Origin: Zantedeschia hybrid cultivar
Lineage: Eukaryota; Streptophyta; Magnoliopsida; Alismatales; Araceae
Direction of reading: 5' to 3'
Length of the DNA stretch: 64,000 nt
Assembly (NCBI GenBank): GCA_030544215.1
Contig: JARZZO010000006.1
Location: forward strand, 46,724,501 to 46,788,500
Shown here: in pieces, positions 45,738-55,307 of the stretch
Numbering within the stretch: the first letter of the stretch is position 1
Layout: each line of letters opens with the position of its first letter
Notes under the pieces: generated by a model
Databases searched by the model: none
Told to the model about the DNA's origin: nothing
Seen by the model: the letters and a program-made list of their open reading frames with translations, nothing else
Translations under genes and position numbers: made by a program

Positions 45738-46063
45738 AGGTTTCCACTGTTTCTCGTCCCGTTTCGGTCTTCGAATTTAATATTTTCATGTATTATTCCA
45801 TGTGCGAATTCGATCTGTTTGTTGGATCCATGTTCATGAGATAAACACAGATATTTAAGAATAATATGATTATTTTTATTTTTACAAAATTGAATTTTTG
45901 GTGATATTTTGGTGTTCTTCATGAGATGATGTTTTGGGGGTTTCGGCTAGTTCGTACTTGCTTCCCAAGCGTTGGGAAGGCGAGCAGGGACTCCAGATCC
46001 CGAGTGGATAGTCATCACTATCCATTGGGAACCCTTGCCGGCGCTGTAGTTAATTATTAGTTT

Positions 46064-46265
46064 AAGAGTTAAATTGATAATTAACATTAATTAATTAACT
46101 AGTCTAAGAGTTAGATTAGTAAATAATAACAAATTAGAGTTAATTATTAATTTAAGTGTTAAATTAATGATTAATTTTGTTGGACTAGTCTAAGAGTTAG
46201 ATTAGTCATTAATAATCTAATTGTTAGATTATTAATGGGGTTTTAATCTAATTGTTAGATTAATT
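46064..46265 (+). repeat. AT-rich triloop palindromes (Cop5 leader)
   Basis: Six units of TTAATYTAA-NNG-TTARATTAA in about 200 bp, for example 46146-46168 (10-bp arms, GTG loop). The triloops seen are GAG, GTG and TTG. Confidence 0.88.
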
Positions 46266-47115
46266 ATTAGAATTGTTCTAATTTGCATGGAATAATCTTG
46301 AATTATTAATTTGGAGTGTGTGCACATGTGATGTGTGTTTTTATGCTTTTAAATTAGATTTGATTGCATGGTAAGTTAATTAAAAGTGTTTTTGAAATTC
46401 AAATACCAATTGTGATTGGATCCCAGTGTTTGGAAAGCCAAAGTTATTTATTTTTTAAAACTCTTTTAATTTAGCCATGTGATGCGTTGAATCATATATG
46501 AGATGTTTAAAACACACCGGATATGCACTTATTTAATTATTCATATGATGAATGATGTGTTTGTGTGGATCGTGGATGAATGATGGATATTTATTAAATT
46601 GTTAATAAATAGAGATCTGCATATCTCTCTCTCTCTCATTCTCCGATGTATTTCTACCTCCCTCTTTCTTGTACTCCCCATAAGGCTCTCTTCTAATTAC
46701 ATGTAATTCTAGAATTATTGTAATCTGATCGAGGCAACTGAGGAAGGAGCGAGGACGATCCACTGCTGCAAACAAGAAGGCGATACGATGGAGATCTTTT
46801 GCCTTTATGTTTGCAGGATTATCTGATATAATTGTTATGTTAGATTGTGTGTGTGTTTGACTGTTGGCTCCAGTCAAACCCACTCTACTATCCATGACCA
46901 AAGACATGTATGTGATGCATTGTTTTCTTTTGATTATGAATCAAAGCAGGCATAGTAATTAGTAAATATATACGATATATTTATATACTATCACCTAGGA
47001 GAGACCAAGATAAAAGTTATCTAAATACCCTCAGATAAACTCTAAACCGTAACGCGAGTAGTTAAGAACTTACCGCGTGGTCCACCATCGTTATAGTCAT
47101 AAGATTCGAATCACT

Positions 47116-47440
47116 TTAGACAGGTTTGTTGTGCTATCTACAGGGCCTGTTTAATTAGGAGGAGAAACTATGGCTATGGCATTAGATGCCTATATGATCG
47201 GGGTAGAGGAACCATGTAGCTTTGTTGTGCTATCCACAAGGACTACGTGCAAATCTATGCTCGTCGCGTAACGATGGTTAGCTTAGATCAGAATTAGTGG
47301 TTTGTTGTGCTATCCACAAGGCCATTAAATCTCTGGGGACTGAAGTTATGATCAGATATTGCAAGGAGTTGCAAGTCCCATGAGTTGGGTGCTCTTTGAT
47401 TGTAGTACAGTTTGTTGTGCTATCCACAAGGCTGTACTGC
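47116..47440 (+). other. Four leader hairpins with shared loop (Cop5)
   Basis: Shared apical sequence TTGTGCTATCCACAAGG (the first unit varies slightly). Stems: 47116-47154 TTAGACAGG/CCTGTTTAA; 47213-47249 CATGTAG/CTACGTG; 47294-47328 TTAGTGG/CCATTAA; 47402-47440 GTAGTACAG/CTGTACTGC. All 32 stem pairs are Watson-Crick or G-U by my count. Confidence 0.92.
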
Positions 47441-47460
47441 AAGTCGTTGAGATTCTGATC

Positions 47461-47532
47461 CCCACTAGGAGATTGTCGGCGTCTCCCGTTCTGTATAACT
47501 GAGGGTTATATAGTCCGTCGAAAATTAGTGGG
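47461..47532 (+). other. Junction-like fold before gag (Cop5)
   Basis: Outer arms CCCACTA (47461-47467) and TAGTGGG (47526-47532) enclose a GGAGA/TCTCC hairpin and CTGTATAAC/GGTTATATAG. The fold ends 91 nt before the gag ATG. Confidence 0.75.
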
Positions 47533-47623
47533 AGTTAAAACTTGAACAAAAGCCCATGTCTTGTTTTATCTTTAATAATTGAATATCTGCTAAATAGATT
47601 TTACTTATCTCCTGTAGGGAATT

Positions 47624-48385
47624 ATGTCGTCGAATAACCCACTCCGCGGCATACTGATGCCCTTTTGACTTACCTGATATACTCAGATTGGCTCAGACAC
47701 TTGAAGAATGTCTTCAGATCTGAGCAGATTGCCTACACCCTTGATGTTGATCATCCTGCTGAATCGGCATTAGATGCTTTAGAGACAGAAATGATCGCAT
47801 ATGATAAAAGATCGAAGGACAAAGGCAAAAGAGTAGTAAAGGGTGACTGCTTCTACTGTAAGCAGTATGGTCACTGGAAGAGGAACTGCATGAAATTCCT
47901 TAATGATAAAGCTCATGGAAAGGTGAAGCTATATGAAGCTTCAGATATCTATATGATAGATATCAACTTATCAGTTAGAGATTCCACATCTTGGGTATTG
48001 GATACCGGATGTGCTTCTCATATCTGTTATGATGCGCAGATGCTGACAAGTAAGCGCAGCTGAGACAAGGCGAGGTGGAATTGAGGCTAGGAAACAACGC
48101 AAAAGTTGCGGCGATTGCTGTTGGACAGCAAACCTCAGGCTTCGATCAGGAGATGCCTTACTATTAGAAGATTGTTATTATGTTCCTAGCATAATAAAGA
48201 ACATCATATCAATATCTTGTTTGGACAAGATAGGATATAGGTTGACTATTGAGAATAGAAGTTGTTCGATTTATTATAGTAATAAATCAATAGCTTCGGC
48301 ATTTTTTGTCAACGGTCTATATCTCTTAGATGTTTCTTATTACAATCTTCAAATTGATAATGCTCTTTAGAAGAGCAAGAATTGT
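47624..48385 (+). pseudogene. gag: Cop5 gag (capsid-deleted) and protease (broken)
   Basis: Start ATG 47624 (MSSNNPLRGIL); a 1-bp loss near 47653 shifts the frame. From 47665 it reads SDWLRHLKNVF, then ETEMIAYDKRSKDKGK, then the zinc knuckle CFYCKQYGHWKRNC (all Cys/His present), then the protease (WVLDTGCASHIC). The capsid core is missing at the same junction as in Cop2 and Cop6. Another small deletion near 48058 shifts the frame, and a TAG lies near 48368. Not functional. Confidence 0.88.
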
Positions 48386-49296
48386 GTGAACCAAGCCTAC
48401 ATGTGGCATTGTAGACTTGGGCATATTAGTGAAAGCAGGTTGCAATGGTTGCACAAGCATGGTTATTTAACAGCATTCGATTACGAATCGTTCACGACAT
48501 GTGAATCCTGCCTTATGGGAAAGATGGCAAAATCTCAGTTTACTGGATATAGAGAATGTGCCAAGGACATTCTAGAACTAACACATTCGGATGTATGTGG
48601 TCCTATGTCCACCCAAGCCAAAGGTGGCTACTCATACTTCATCACGTTCACCGATAACTACTCAAGATTCGGCTATGTGTACTCAATGAAGTACAAGTCG
48701 AAAGCATTTGAGAAGTTCAAGGAGTTCAAGAATGAGGTCGAGAAGCAGTTAGCAAAGAGTATTAAAGCTCTTCGATCAGATCGAGGAGGAGAATACTTAA
48801 GTACTAATTTCATGCAATTATTAAAGAATAATGGTATCCTTTCTCCGCTAACCCCTCCACATACATTACATATGAATGGTGTATCAGAAAGGAGGAATCA
48901 CACCTTGTTGGACATGGTGCGATCCATGATGAGCTTTTCGGGATTAGCAGTGTCCCTTTGGGGGTATGCTCTAGAGTCAGCAACATACCTATTGAATAGA
49001 GTACCCAGCAAGTCTGTGGCCTTTACTTCGTATGAGATATGGAAAGCCCGGAAACCAGAATTTAAACATGTTAAAGTCTGGGGTTGTCCTGCTCATGTAA
49101 AGAGGAATGATCCAGACAAGCTGGAATCACGAACTGATAAATGCAGGTTTGTGGAATATCCTAAGGAAACCTTTGGATACTATTTTTACCATCCTGGTGA
49201 ACAAAAAGTGTTTGTCGCCAGGAAAGCTGTCTTCTTGGAAGAGGAAAACCTACTCCAGGAGGACAGTGGGAGTAAAATAGTACTGGAAGAGGTTCC
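48386..49296 (+). pseudogene. pol: Cop5 integrase, cut by Cop6
   Basis: Open from 48386 to the Cop6 insertion: zinc finger HCRLGHISE and CESCLMGKMAKSQF, core ITFTDNYSRF (first catalytic Asp), SDRGGEYLS (second), MNGVSERRNHT (third, Glu), then the C-terminal part to VLEEVP. The sequence changes to Cop6 LTR at 49297, so the final residues of the open frame (VSFRWPTSQ) are LTR, not protein. The rest of pol must lie to the right of the window. Confidence 0.9.
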
Positions 49297-50844
49297 TGTT
49301 AGTTTTAGGTGGCCTACAAGCCAATCTGACTATGTAAATCTCATTCATTTAATATAATGGCATAATATTCATTATGTGTAAATCGGATTAATTATCATTT
49401 CATAATGAAGTCCGTGAATATGTGCTATAGTGATCAGATTATGATGAGATCATACTAATGAGACTGATCACTTAAACACACATATTCTGAATTGTTCGTA
49501 GTCGGAGGATATCCGAAAAGAACATCGGATATCCGGTTAAACTAGTACAGATTACTCCTGCACATATTATGAGGGTGACTGATCTCATAAGTCACTTGTG
49601 TGGAGACGCTAAGGTGAATATGTAGGTGCTCATTGGAGAATGGGTTCACTGAACTGATCCGACTGAATCGCTAGATGGTATTGTACCTCACTGTCAACCA
49701 GCTTGATTCTACTGTCGCAGTTGTGTGGATGGTCCTCGGACCTGAGACACCAATGACACCTTGTCGGTGGACTTCTGTGCTTTGACCTTGGTTTACGAAT
49801 ATCTAGCCACGGGATTCTAATACGCCAAGGATTGGGTAGAGCGGGATACCGTCGAAGGGAATTGTGTGTCAATAAGGAATCATTCGCTCTCGGTACTGAG
49901 AGAGAATGCTCTAGGAAGGATGCGCGAAAGTCCCTGGCCAGGGTGGACGATAATATCGGGAAAGGAGTTTTCCGATATTCATCAGCGGCATCAAATCCAA
50001 GTGAGTCGACCGGTTAGGGTTTGACAGCTCGCCAGACCCTGAATTGACTCAAGAGCATTGTACGAATGAAGGATTATATCCACGCGGTAACTGTCGGCGG
50101 AAAGGTTACAAGAGTGGGTTACTTAACCCCAAATACCTTCCTGGTTCACGCGGTGTTGCTTGGCACCCAACGTGATTGGAGGCCCGGTCGAATTCGATGT
50201 GCGACATCAATTTGATTGATTAATTAATTAATAAAGGGTTATTAATTGATTAATAAAGTCAGTGAGGAGTCGCTGGGCTTGTTGGGCCATTAACTGGACT
50301 GGTACTTTGGCCTAGAGGGTCATACGCAAATGATTCTCAAGGCGATGGATAAATAAGTGGGTTTTATGTAAACCGGTGTTTTTTATGAAAAACCGTACCG
50401 TTAGTATAAAGCATAGTGAACGGGCTGAGCAGGCCAAGCTGCTGCTAACCCTAGCCACCCCTCCTCTGTTTCTCTCTCTCTCTGGCATCCAAACATATCC
50501 AGATCTGCTTCGCCGCTTCTCCGAATCCCGTTTGACGGGAAATCGTCCGCGCACTGCGGCGATCCTTGCGGCGATCGGCGGAGGTTTCGTGGGCTGCGAA
50601 GAACGAGGAACGTGAGGATATCCATCGCGGGGAGGATCGCGTGGACTTCGCTAGAGGCCGGGCGCTTGCGCGGCTTGCGGTGTCGCACCGACGGAACCGA
50701 ACGGTTGCGGATTCGAAGTCGCACATTGTGAGAACTTCGATAATTTGATTATCGTATTTTAGATTTCGAAATGGGAACGGATCGCTGTAAATATTTTATT
50801 TTCCGCTGCGTGAGCGATCCGGAGAAACCCGAGAAATCCCAACA
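49297..50844 (+). repeat. Cop6 5' LTR
   Basis: 1,548 bp, TGTTAG...CCAACA, inserted in Cop5 integrase (5 bp before it: GTTCC, 49292-49296). Near-identical over long stretches to the Cop4 LTR at 32472 (for example the first 250 bp). Confidence 0.94.
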
Positions 50845-50845
50845 G

Positions 50846-50858
50846 TGGTATTAGAGCC
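50846..50858 (+). other. Cop6 primer-binding site
   Basis: TGGTATTAGAGCC, as in Cop5. Confidence 0.9.
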
Positions 50859-51763
50859 AGGTTCCACTGTTTCTCGTCCCGTTTCGGTTTCCGAAATTAA
50901 TATTTCTTGAGTTATTCCATGCGTTTAATCCGATTAAAATAACGGAATAGTGTTCATAAGATGAACACAAATAATTTGATTATTTTTCTGTGATTTTTCG
51001 GATTTTATTTTGGGGTTTTCGGTGTTCTTCGTGAGACGAAGAACGGCGAATTTACGGTGGCTTCAATCGGCCTTCCCAAGCGTTGGGATGGAGGTCGAGA
51101 CCCTGGATTCTCTTGGTTTGACCCTCTGTCATCATTAGACTCCTTGCCGGCGCCGGAGTAGCCTTGAAGAGCTTCAAAATCGAGCCCATATTTGGTGTTA
51201 AAACCCTGAAAAACCAGTTTTGGGGGATCTTCAAAGGGGGTGTTGCGGCTTGTTTTGGCGTCGCCAGAGGGCCAGCCGGCGCCGGCGACGTCGCCGGTGC
51301 CGGGGGCGACGCCGGCGGGCCCGGCGCCGGTCGCCGGGCGAGCCTGCTCTTCCTTCCCGCCGCCGGCCTGCAAGTGCATTGTGCATTAGGGTTCTGCAGC
51401 AATGGCTCGGGTGGGGGGGGGCGACCGTCCAGACGGACCGGTCCGGCCGAGCAAGGGGCCCTGGCTGGACCGGGCTCGAGCCTAAGCACTCCTGGCTCGG
51501 GCCCAGGCGCGCCGAGCCCAGAGCCTGCAGGGCTGAGCCAGCTTGGACCTTTTGGGCTGGGCCCATTCCTTTAAATCCCTATTCAAACCCCAAATGCCCA
51601 TTTAATTAAAATTGGATTTTAATTTGAAAACTCAAAAAGGTTTTGAATTTAAATTTATCATTCAATTGTATTTAATTGGGCTTTTATTTAATGATTTTGA
51701 ACCATTAAATTAATTAAGGGTTTATTAATTAGCAATTAGTTGTGGATTAATTGAGGTTAATAT

Positions 51764-52278
51764 TAGTTTAAGTGTTAAATTAATTATTGACCTTAATTTA
51801 TCTAATTTTAAGAGTTAAAATTAATGGTTAATAATTATTAATCTAATTGTTAGATTATTAATTATTAATACATCTAATTGTTAATTATTAATTTGAGTTA
51901 GTTATTAATTTAATTGTTAAATTAATAATTAACTTAAATGACTGATTTAAATGTTAAATTAGTAGTCCTTGATTAATTACTATTAGGCATTAATTTAAAA
52001 GTTAAATTATTGATAACTTTAATCATTTAATCTAAGAGTTAGATTAATTAATTAATAATTAGTTAGTGTTAATTATTGGTTTAAGAGTTAAATTAATAAT
52101 TAACATTAATTGGCTAATCTAAGTGTTAGATTAGTAGTTTATAATTAATTTGGTTGATTATTAATTTAAGTGTTAAATTATTAATTAACTTTATTAGATT
52201 AATCTAAGAGTTAGATTAGTCTTTAAATAGTCTAATTGTTAGATTATTAGTGGGGTTTAATCTAAGTGTTAGATTATT
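51764..52278 (+). repeat. AT-rich triloop palindromes (Cop6 leader)
   Basis: Thirteen to fourteen units of TTAATYTAA-NNG-TTARATTAA in about 515 bp. The best is 51902-51928 (12-bp perfect arms, TTG loop); also 52114-52134 (CTAATCTAA-GTG-TTAGATTAG). The Y:R position is C:G in some units and T:A in others, changed on both arms together. Confidence 0.92.
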
Positions 52279-53133
52279 AGAATTGTTCTAATTTGCATGG
52301 AATAATCTGAAATTATTAATTTGGAGTGTGTGCGCATTTGATGTGTATTTAATGCTTTTAAATTTTGATTTAATTGCATGTTAAGTTAATAAAATGAGTT
52401 TTCGAACTGACAAATGCCAATTTTGATTGGATCCTAGTTTTTGGAAAGCCAAAACTTATTTATTTTGAAAACTCATTTATTTTAGCCATGTGATGCGCTG
52501 AATCATGTGTGGAATGTATAAAACACACCGTGGTCATGGATATGTACTTAATTTATTATTCATGTGATGAATGGATTGTGTGGATCGTGGATATATGATT
52601 GTTTATTAATTGTTAATAAATAGAGGTCTGCGCACCTCTCTCTCTCATACTCCGATGTATTTCTACCTCCCTCTCTCTCTCTTGTACTCGCCATAAGGCC
52701 CTCTTCTAATAACATGTAATTCTAGAATTAATGTAATCTGATCGAGGCAACCGAGGAAGGAGCGAGGACGATCCACAGCTGCAACCAGGAAGGCGATAAG
52801 ATGGAGATCTCTTGCCTATGTGCTTGCAGGTTATCTAATATAATTGTTGTGTTAGATTGTGCGTGTGTTTGACTATTGGCTCCAGTCAAACCCACTGTGC
52901 TATCCATGACCACACTAATGACATGTACGAGATGCATTCTTTTCTTTTGATTATGAATCAAAGTAGGTTATAGTATTGAGTAAATATATACGATATATTT
53001 ATACACTATCACCTAGGAGAGACCAAGATAAAAGTTATCTAAATATCTTCAGATAAACTCTAAGCCGTAACACGAGTAGTTGAGAACTTACCGCGTGGTC
53101 CACCATCATTATAGTCATAGGATTCGAATCACT

Positions 53134-53457
53134 TTAGGCAGGTTTGTTGTGCTATCCACAAGGCCTGCTTAATTGGGAGGAGAAACTGTGGCTGTGGCAT
53201 TAGATGCCTATAGATCGGGGTAGAGGAACCATGTAGCTTTGTTGTACTATCCACAAGGGCTGCATGCAAATCTATGCTCGTCGCGTAATGATGGTTAGCT
53301 TAGACCTGGATTAATGGTTTGTTGTGCTATCCACAAGGCCATTAAATATCTGGGGACCGAAGCCATGATCAGATATTGCAAGGAGTTGCAAGTCCCATAA
53401 GTTGGGTGCTCTTTGATTGTATTACAGTTTGTTGTGCAATCCACAAGGCTGTAGTGC
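53134..53457 (+). other. Four leader hairpins with shared loop (Cop6)
   Basis: Shared TTGTGCTATCCACAAGG or a one-base variant. Stems: 53134-53172 TTAGGCAGG/CCTGCTTAA; 53230-53266 CATGTAGC/GCTGCATG; 53311-53345 TTAATGG/CCATTAA (perfect); 53419-53457 GTATTACAG/CTGTAGTGC. All 33 pairs are Watson-Crick or G-U by my count. Confidence 0.93.
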
Positions 53458-53477
53458 AAGTCATTGAGATTCTGATC

Positions 53478-53549
53478 CCCACTAGGAGACTGTCGGCGTC
53501 TCCCGTTTTGTATAACTTAGGGTTATACAGTCCGTCGAAAACTAGTGGG
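53478..53549 (+). other. Junction-like fold before gag (Cop6)
   Basis: Outer arms CCCACTAG and CTAGTGGG (8 pairs) enclose GGAGAC/GTCTCC and GTATAAC/GTTATAC hairpins. It ends 91 nt before the gag ATG at 53641. Confidence 0.8.
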
Positions 53550-53640
53550 AGTTAAACTTGAACAAAAGACCTTGTCTTGTTTTAAATTTTAATAATTGAA
53601 CATCTGCTAAATAGATTTTACTTATCTCCTGTAGGGAATT

Positions 53641-54204
53641 ATGTCGTCGAATAACCCACTCCATGGCATACTTGATGCCGTTTTGACTTACCTGATCTAC
53701 TCAGATTGGTTCAAAAACCTGAAGAATGTCTTCAGATCTGAACACATTGACTTTGTCCCTGGAGCTGATCCTCCTGCTGAATCGGCATTGGATGCCCCGG
53801 AAGCAGAGATGACAGCTAACGATTATGGATCGAAGGACAAAGGCAAAAGAGTAGTGAAGGGTGACTGCTTCTACTATAAGCAGTATGGTCACTGGAAAAG
53901 GAACTGCAAGGAGTTCTTTCATGTGTCTGAAGCTTCAGATATCTATATGATAGATATCAACTTATCAGTTAGAGATTCCACATCTTGGGTATTAGATACC
54001 GGATGTGCTTCTCATATCTGTCATGATGTACAGATGCTGACAAGTAAGCGCAAGTTGAGACAAGGTGAGGTGGAATTGAGGCTAGGAAACGGCGCAAAAG
54101 TTGCGGCGATTGCTATTGGGACAGCAAACCTCAAGCTTCCATCGGGAGACACCTTACTATTAGAATATCATATCAATATCTTGTTTGGACAAGATAGGAT
54201 ATAG
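53641..54204 (+). pseudogene. gag: Cop6 gag (capsid-deleted) and protease
   Basis: Start ATG 53641 (MSSNNPLHGILDA). It runs through EAEMTANDYGSKDKGK to the zinc region (CFYYKQYGHWKRNC, second Cys lost) and the protease (WVLDTGCASHIC), then LGNGAKVAAIAIGTANLKLPSG. Gag lacks the capsid core at the same place as Cop2 and Cop5. A deletion of about 33-34 bp near 54166, compared with Cop5, shifts the frame. Confidence 0.88.
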
Positions 54205-55307
54205 GTTGACTATTGAGAATAGAAGTTATTCGATTTATTATGTTAATAAATCAATAGCTTCAGCATCTTTAATCAACGGTCTATATCTCTTAGATGTTTC
54301 TTATTACAATCTTCAAATTGATAATGCTCTTAAGAAGAGCAAGAATTGTGTGAACCAAGCCTACATGTGGCATTGTAGACTTGGGCACATTGGCGAAAGC
54401 AGGTTGCAAAAGTTGCATAAGCGTGGTTATTTAACAGCATTCGATTATGAATCGTTTGCAACATGTGAATCCTGTCTTATGGGAAAGATGGCAAAATCTC
54501 CATTTACTGGACATAGAGAACGTGCCAAGGACATTTTGGAACTAATACATTCGGATGTATGTGGTCCAATGTCCACCCAAGCCAAAGTGGTTTTTCTTAC
54601 TTCATTACGTTCACCGATGACTTCTAAAGATTCGACTATGTGTACTTAATGAAGTACAAGTCGGAAGCATTTGAGAAGTTCAAGGAGTTCAAGAATGAGG
54701 TGGAGAAGCAGTTCGGAAAGAGTATTAAAGCTCTTCGATCATATCGAGAAGGAGAATACTTGAGTACTAATTTCACACAATTCTTAAAGGATAATGGTAT
54801 CCTTTCTCAGCTAACCCCTCCATATACACCACAGATGAATGTTGTATCAGAAAGGAGGAATCGCACCTTGTTGGACATGGTGTGATCCATGATGAGCTTT
54901 TCAGGATTACTAGTGTCCCTCTGGGGGTATGCTCTAGAGTCAGCACCATACCTACTGAATAGAGTACCCAGCAAGTCTGTGGCCTTTACTCCATATGATA
55001 TATGGAAAGGCAGGAAACTAGAATTTAAACATGTTAAAGTTTGGGGTTGTCCTGCTCATGTAAAGAGGCATGATCCAGACAAGCTGGAATCACGAACTGA
55101 TAAATGAAGGTTTGTGGGATATCCAAAGGAAACCTTTGGATACTATTTTTACCATCTTGGTGAACAAAAGGTGTTTGTCGCCAGGAAAGCTGTCTTTTTG
55201 GAAGAGGAATACCTTCTCCAAGAGGACAGTGGGAGTAAAATAGTATTGGAAGAGGTTCTAAATCCCCAAACAGCTGCATTATCATCAGATGAGATATCAG
55301 TTCCTGA
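54185..55307 (+). pseudogene. pol: Cop6 integrase, first part (broken)
   Basis: GAG-pre-integrase and zinc finger (HCRLGHIGE, CESCLMGKMAKSPF), then a frameshift near 54590-54640, core pieces (YREGEYLSTNF, MNVVSERRNRT), a TGA at 54886-54888, and a TGA at 55105-55107, where kin have Cys. Ends at the unclassified insertion; coding resumes at 57533. Confidence 0.87.

Larger units (their letters stand above)
45738..47623 (+). other. Cop5 leader (1.9 kb)
   Basis: Untranslated leader: an AT palindrome array (46064-46265), a CT-rich stretch near 46620, four shared-loop hairpins (47116-47440) and a junction fold (47461-47532). Compared with Cop6 it lacks the GC-rich block, with the break near 46045. 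Confidence 0.85.
50859..53640 (+). other. Cop6 leader (2.8 kb)
   Basis: The fullest leader here: a GC-rich block (51230-51570) rich in GCCGGCGCCGG palindromes, an AT palindrome array (51764-52278), a CT-rich stretch near 52637-52682, the conserved CACCTAGGAGAGACC motif near 53009, four shared-loop hairpins (53134-53457) and the junction fold (53478-53549). The open frames in the GC-rich block (up to 145 codons) are compositional. Confidence 0.85.

Noticed and set aside
51052..51609. Ala/Arg/Pro-rich open frames of up to 145 codons on both strands
   Set aside because: Produced by GC-rich palindromic leader sequence. Absent from the sister Cop5 leader.
53134..53457. Leader hairpins considered as tRNA or snoRNA genes
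   Set aside because: No cloverleaf, no A/B boxes in register and no C/D or H/ACA boxes. They lie in every family leader at fixed positions, so they belong to the element.
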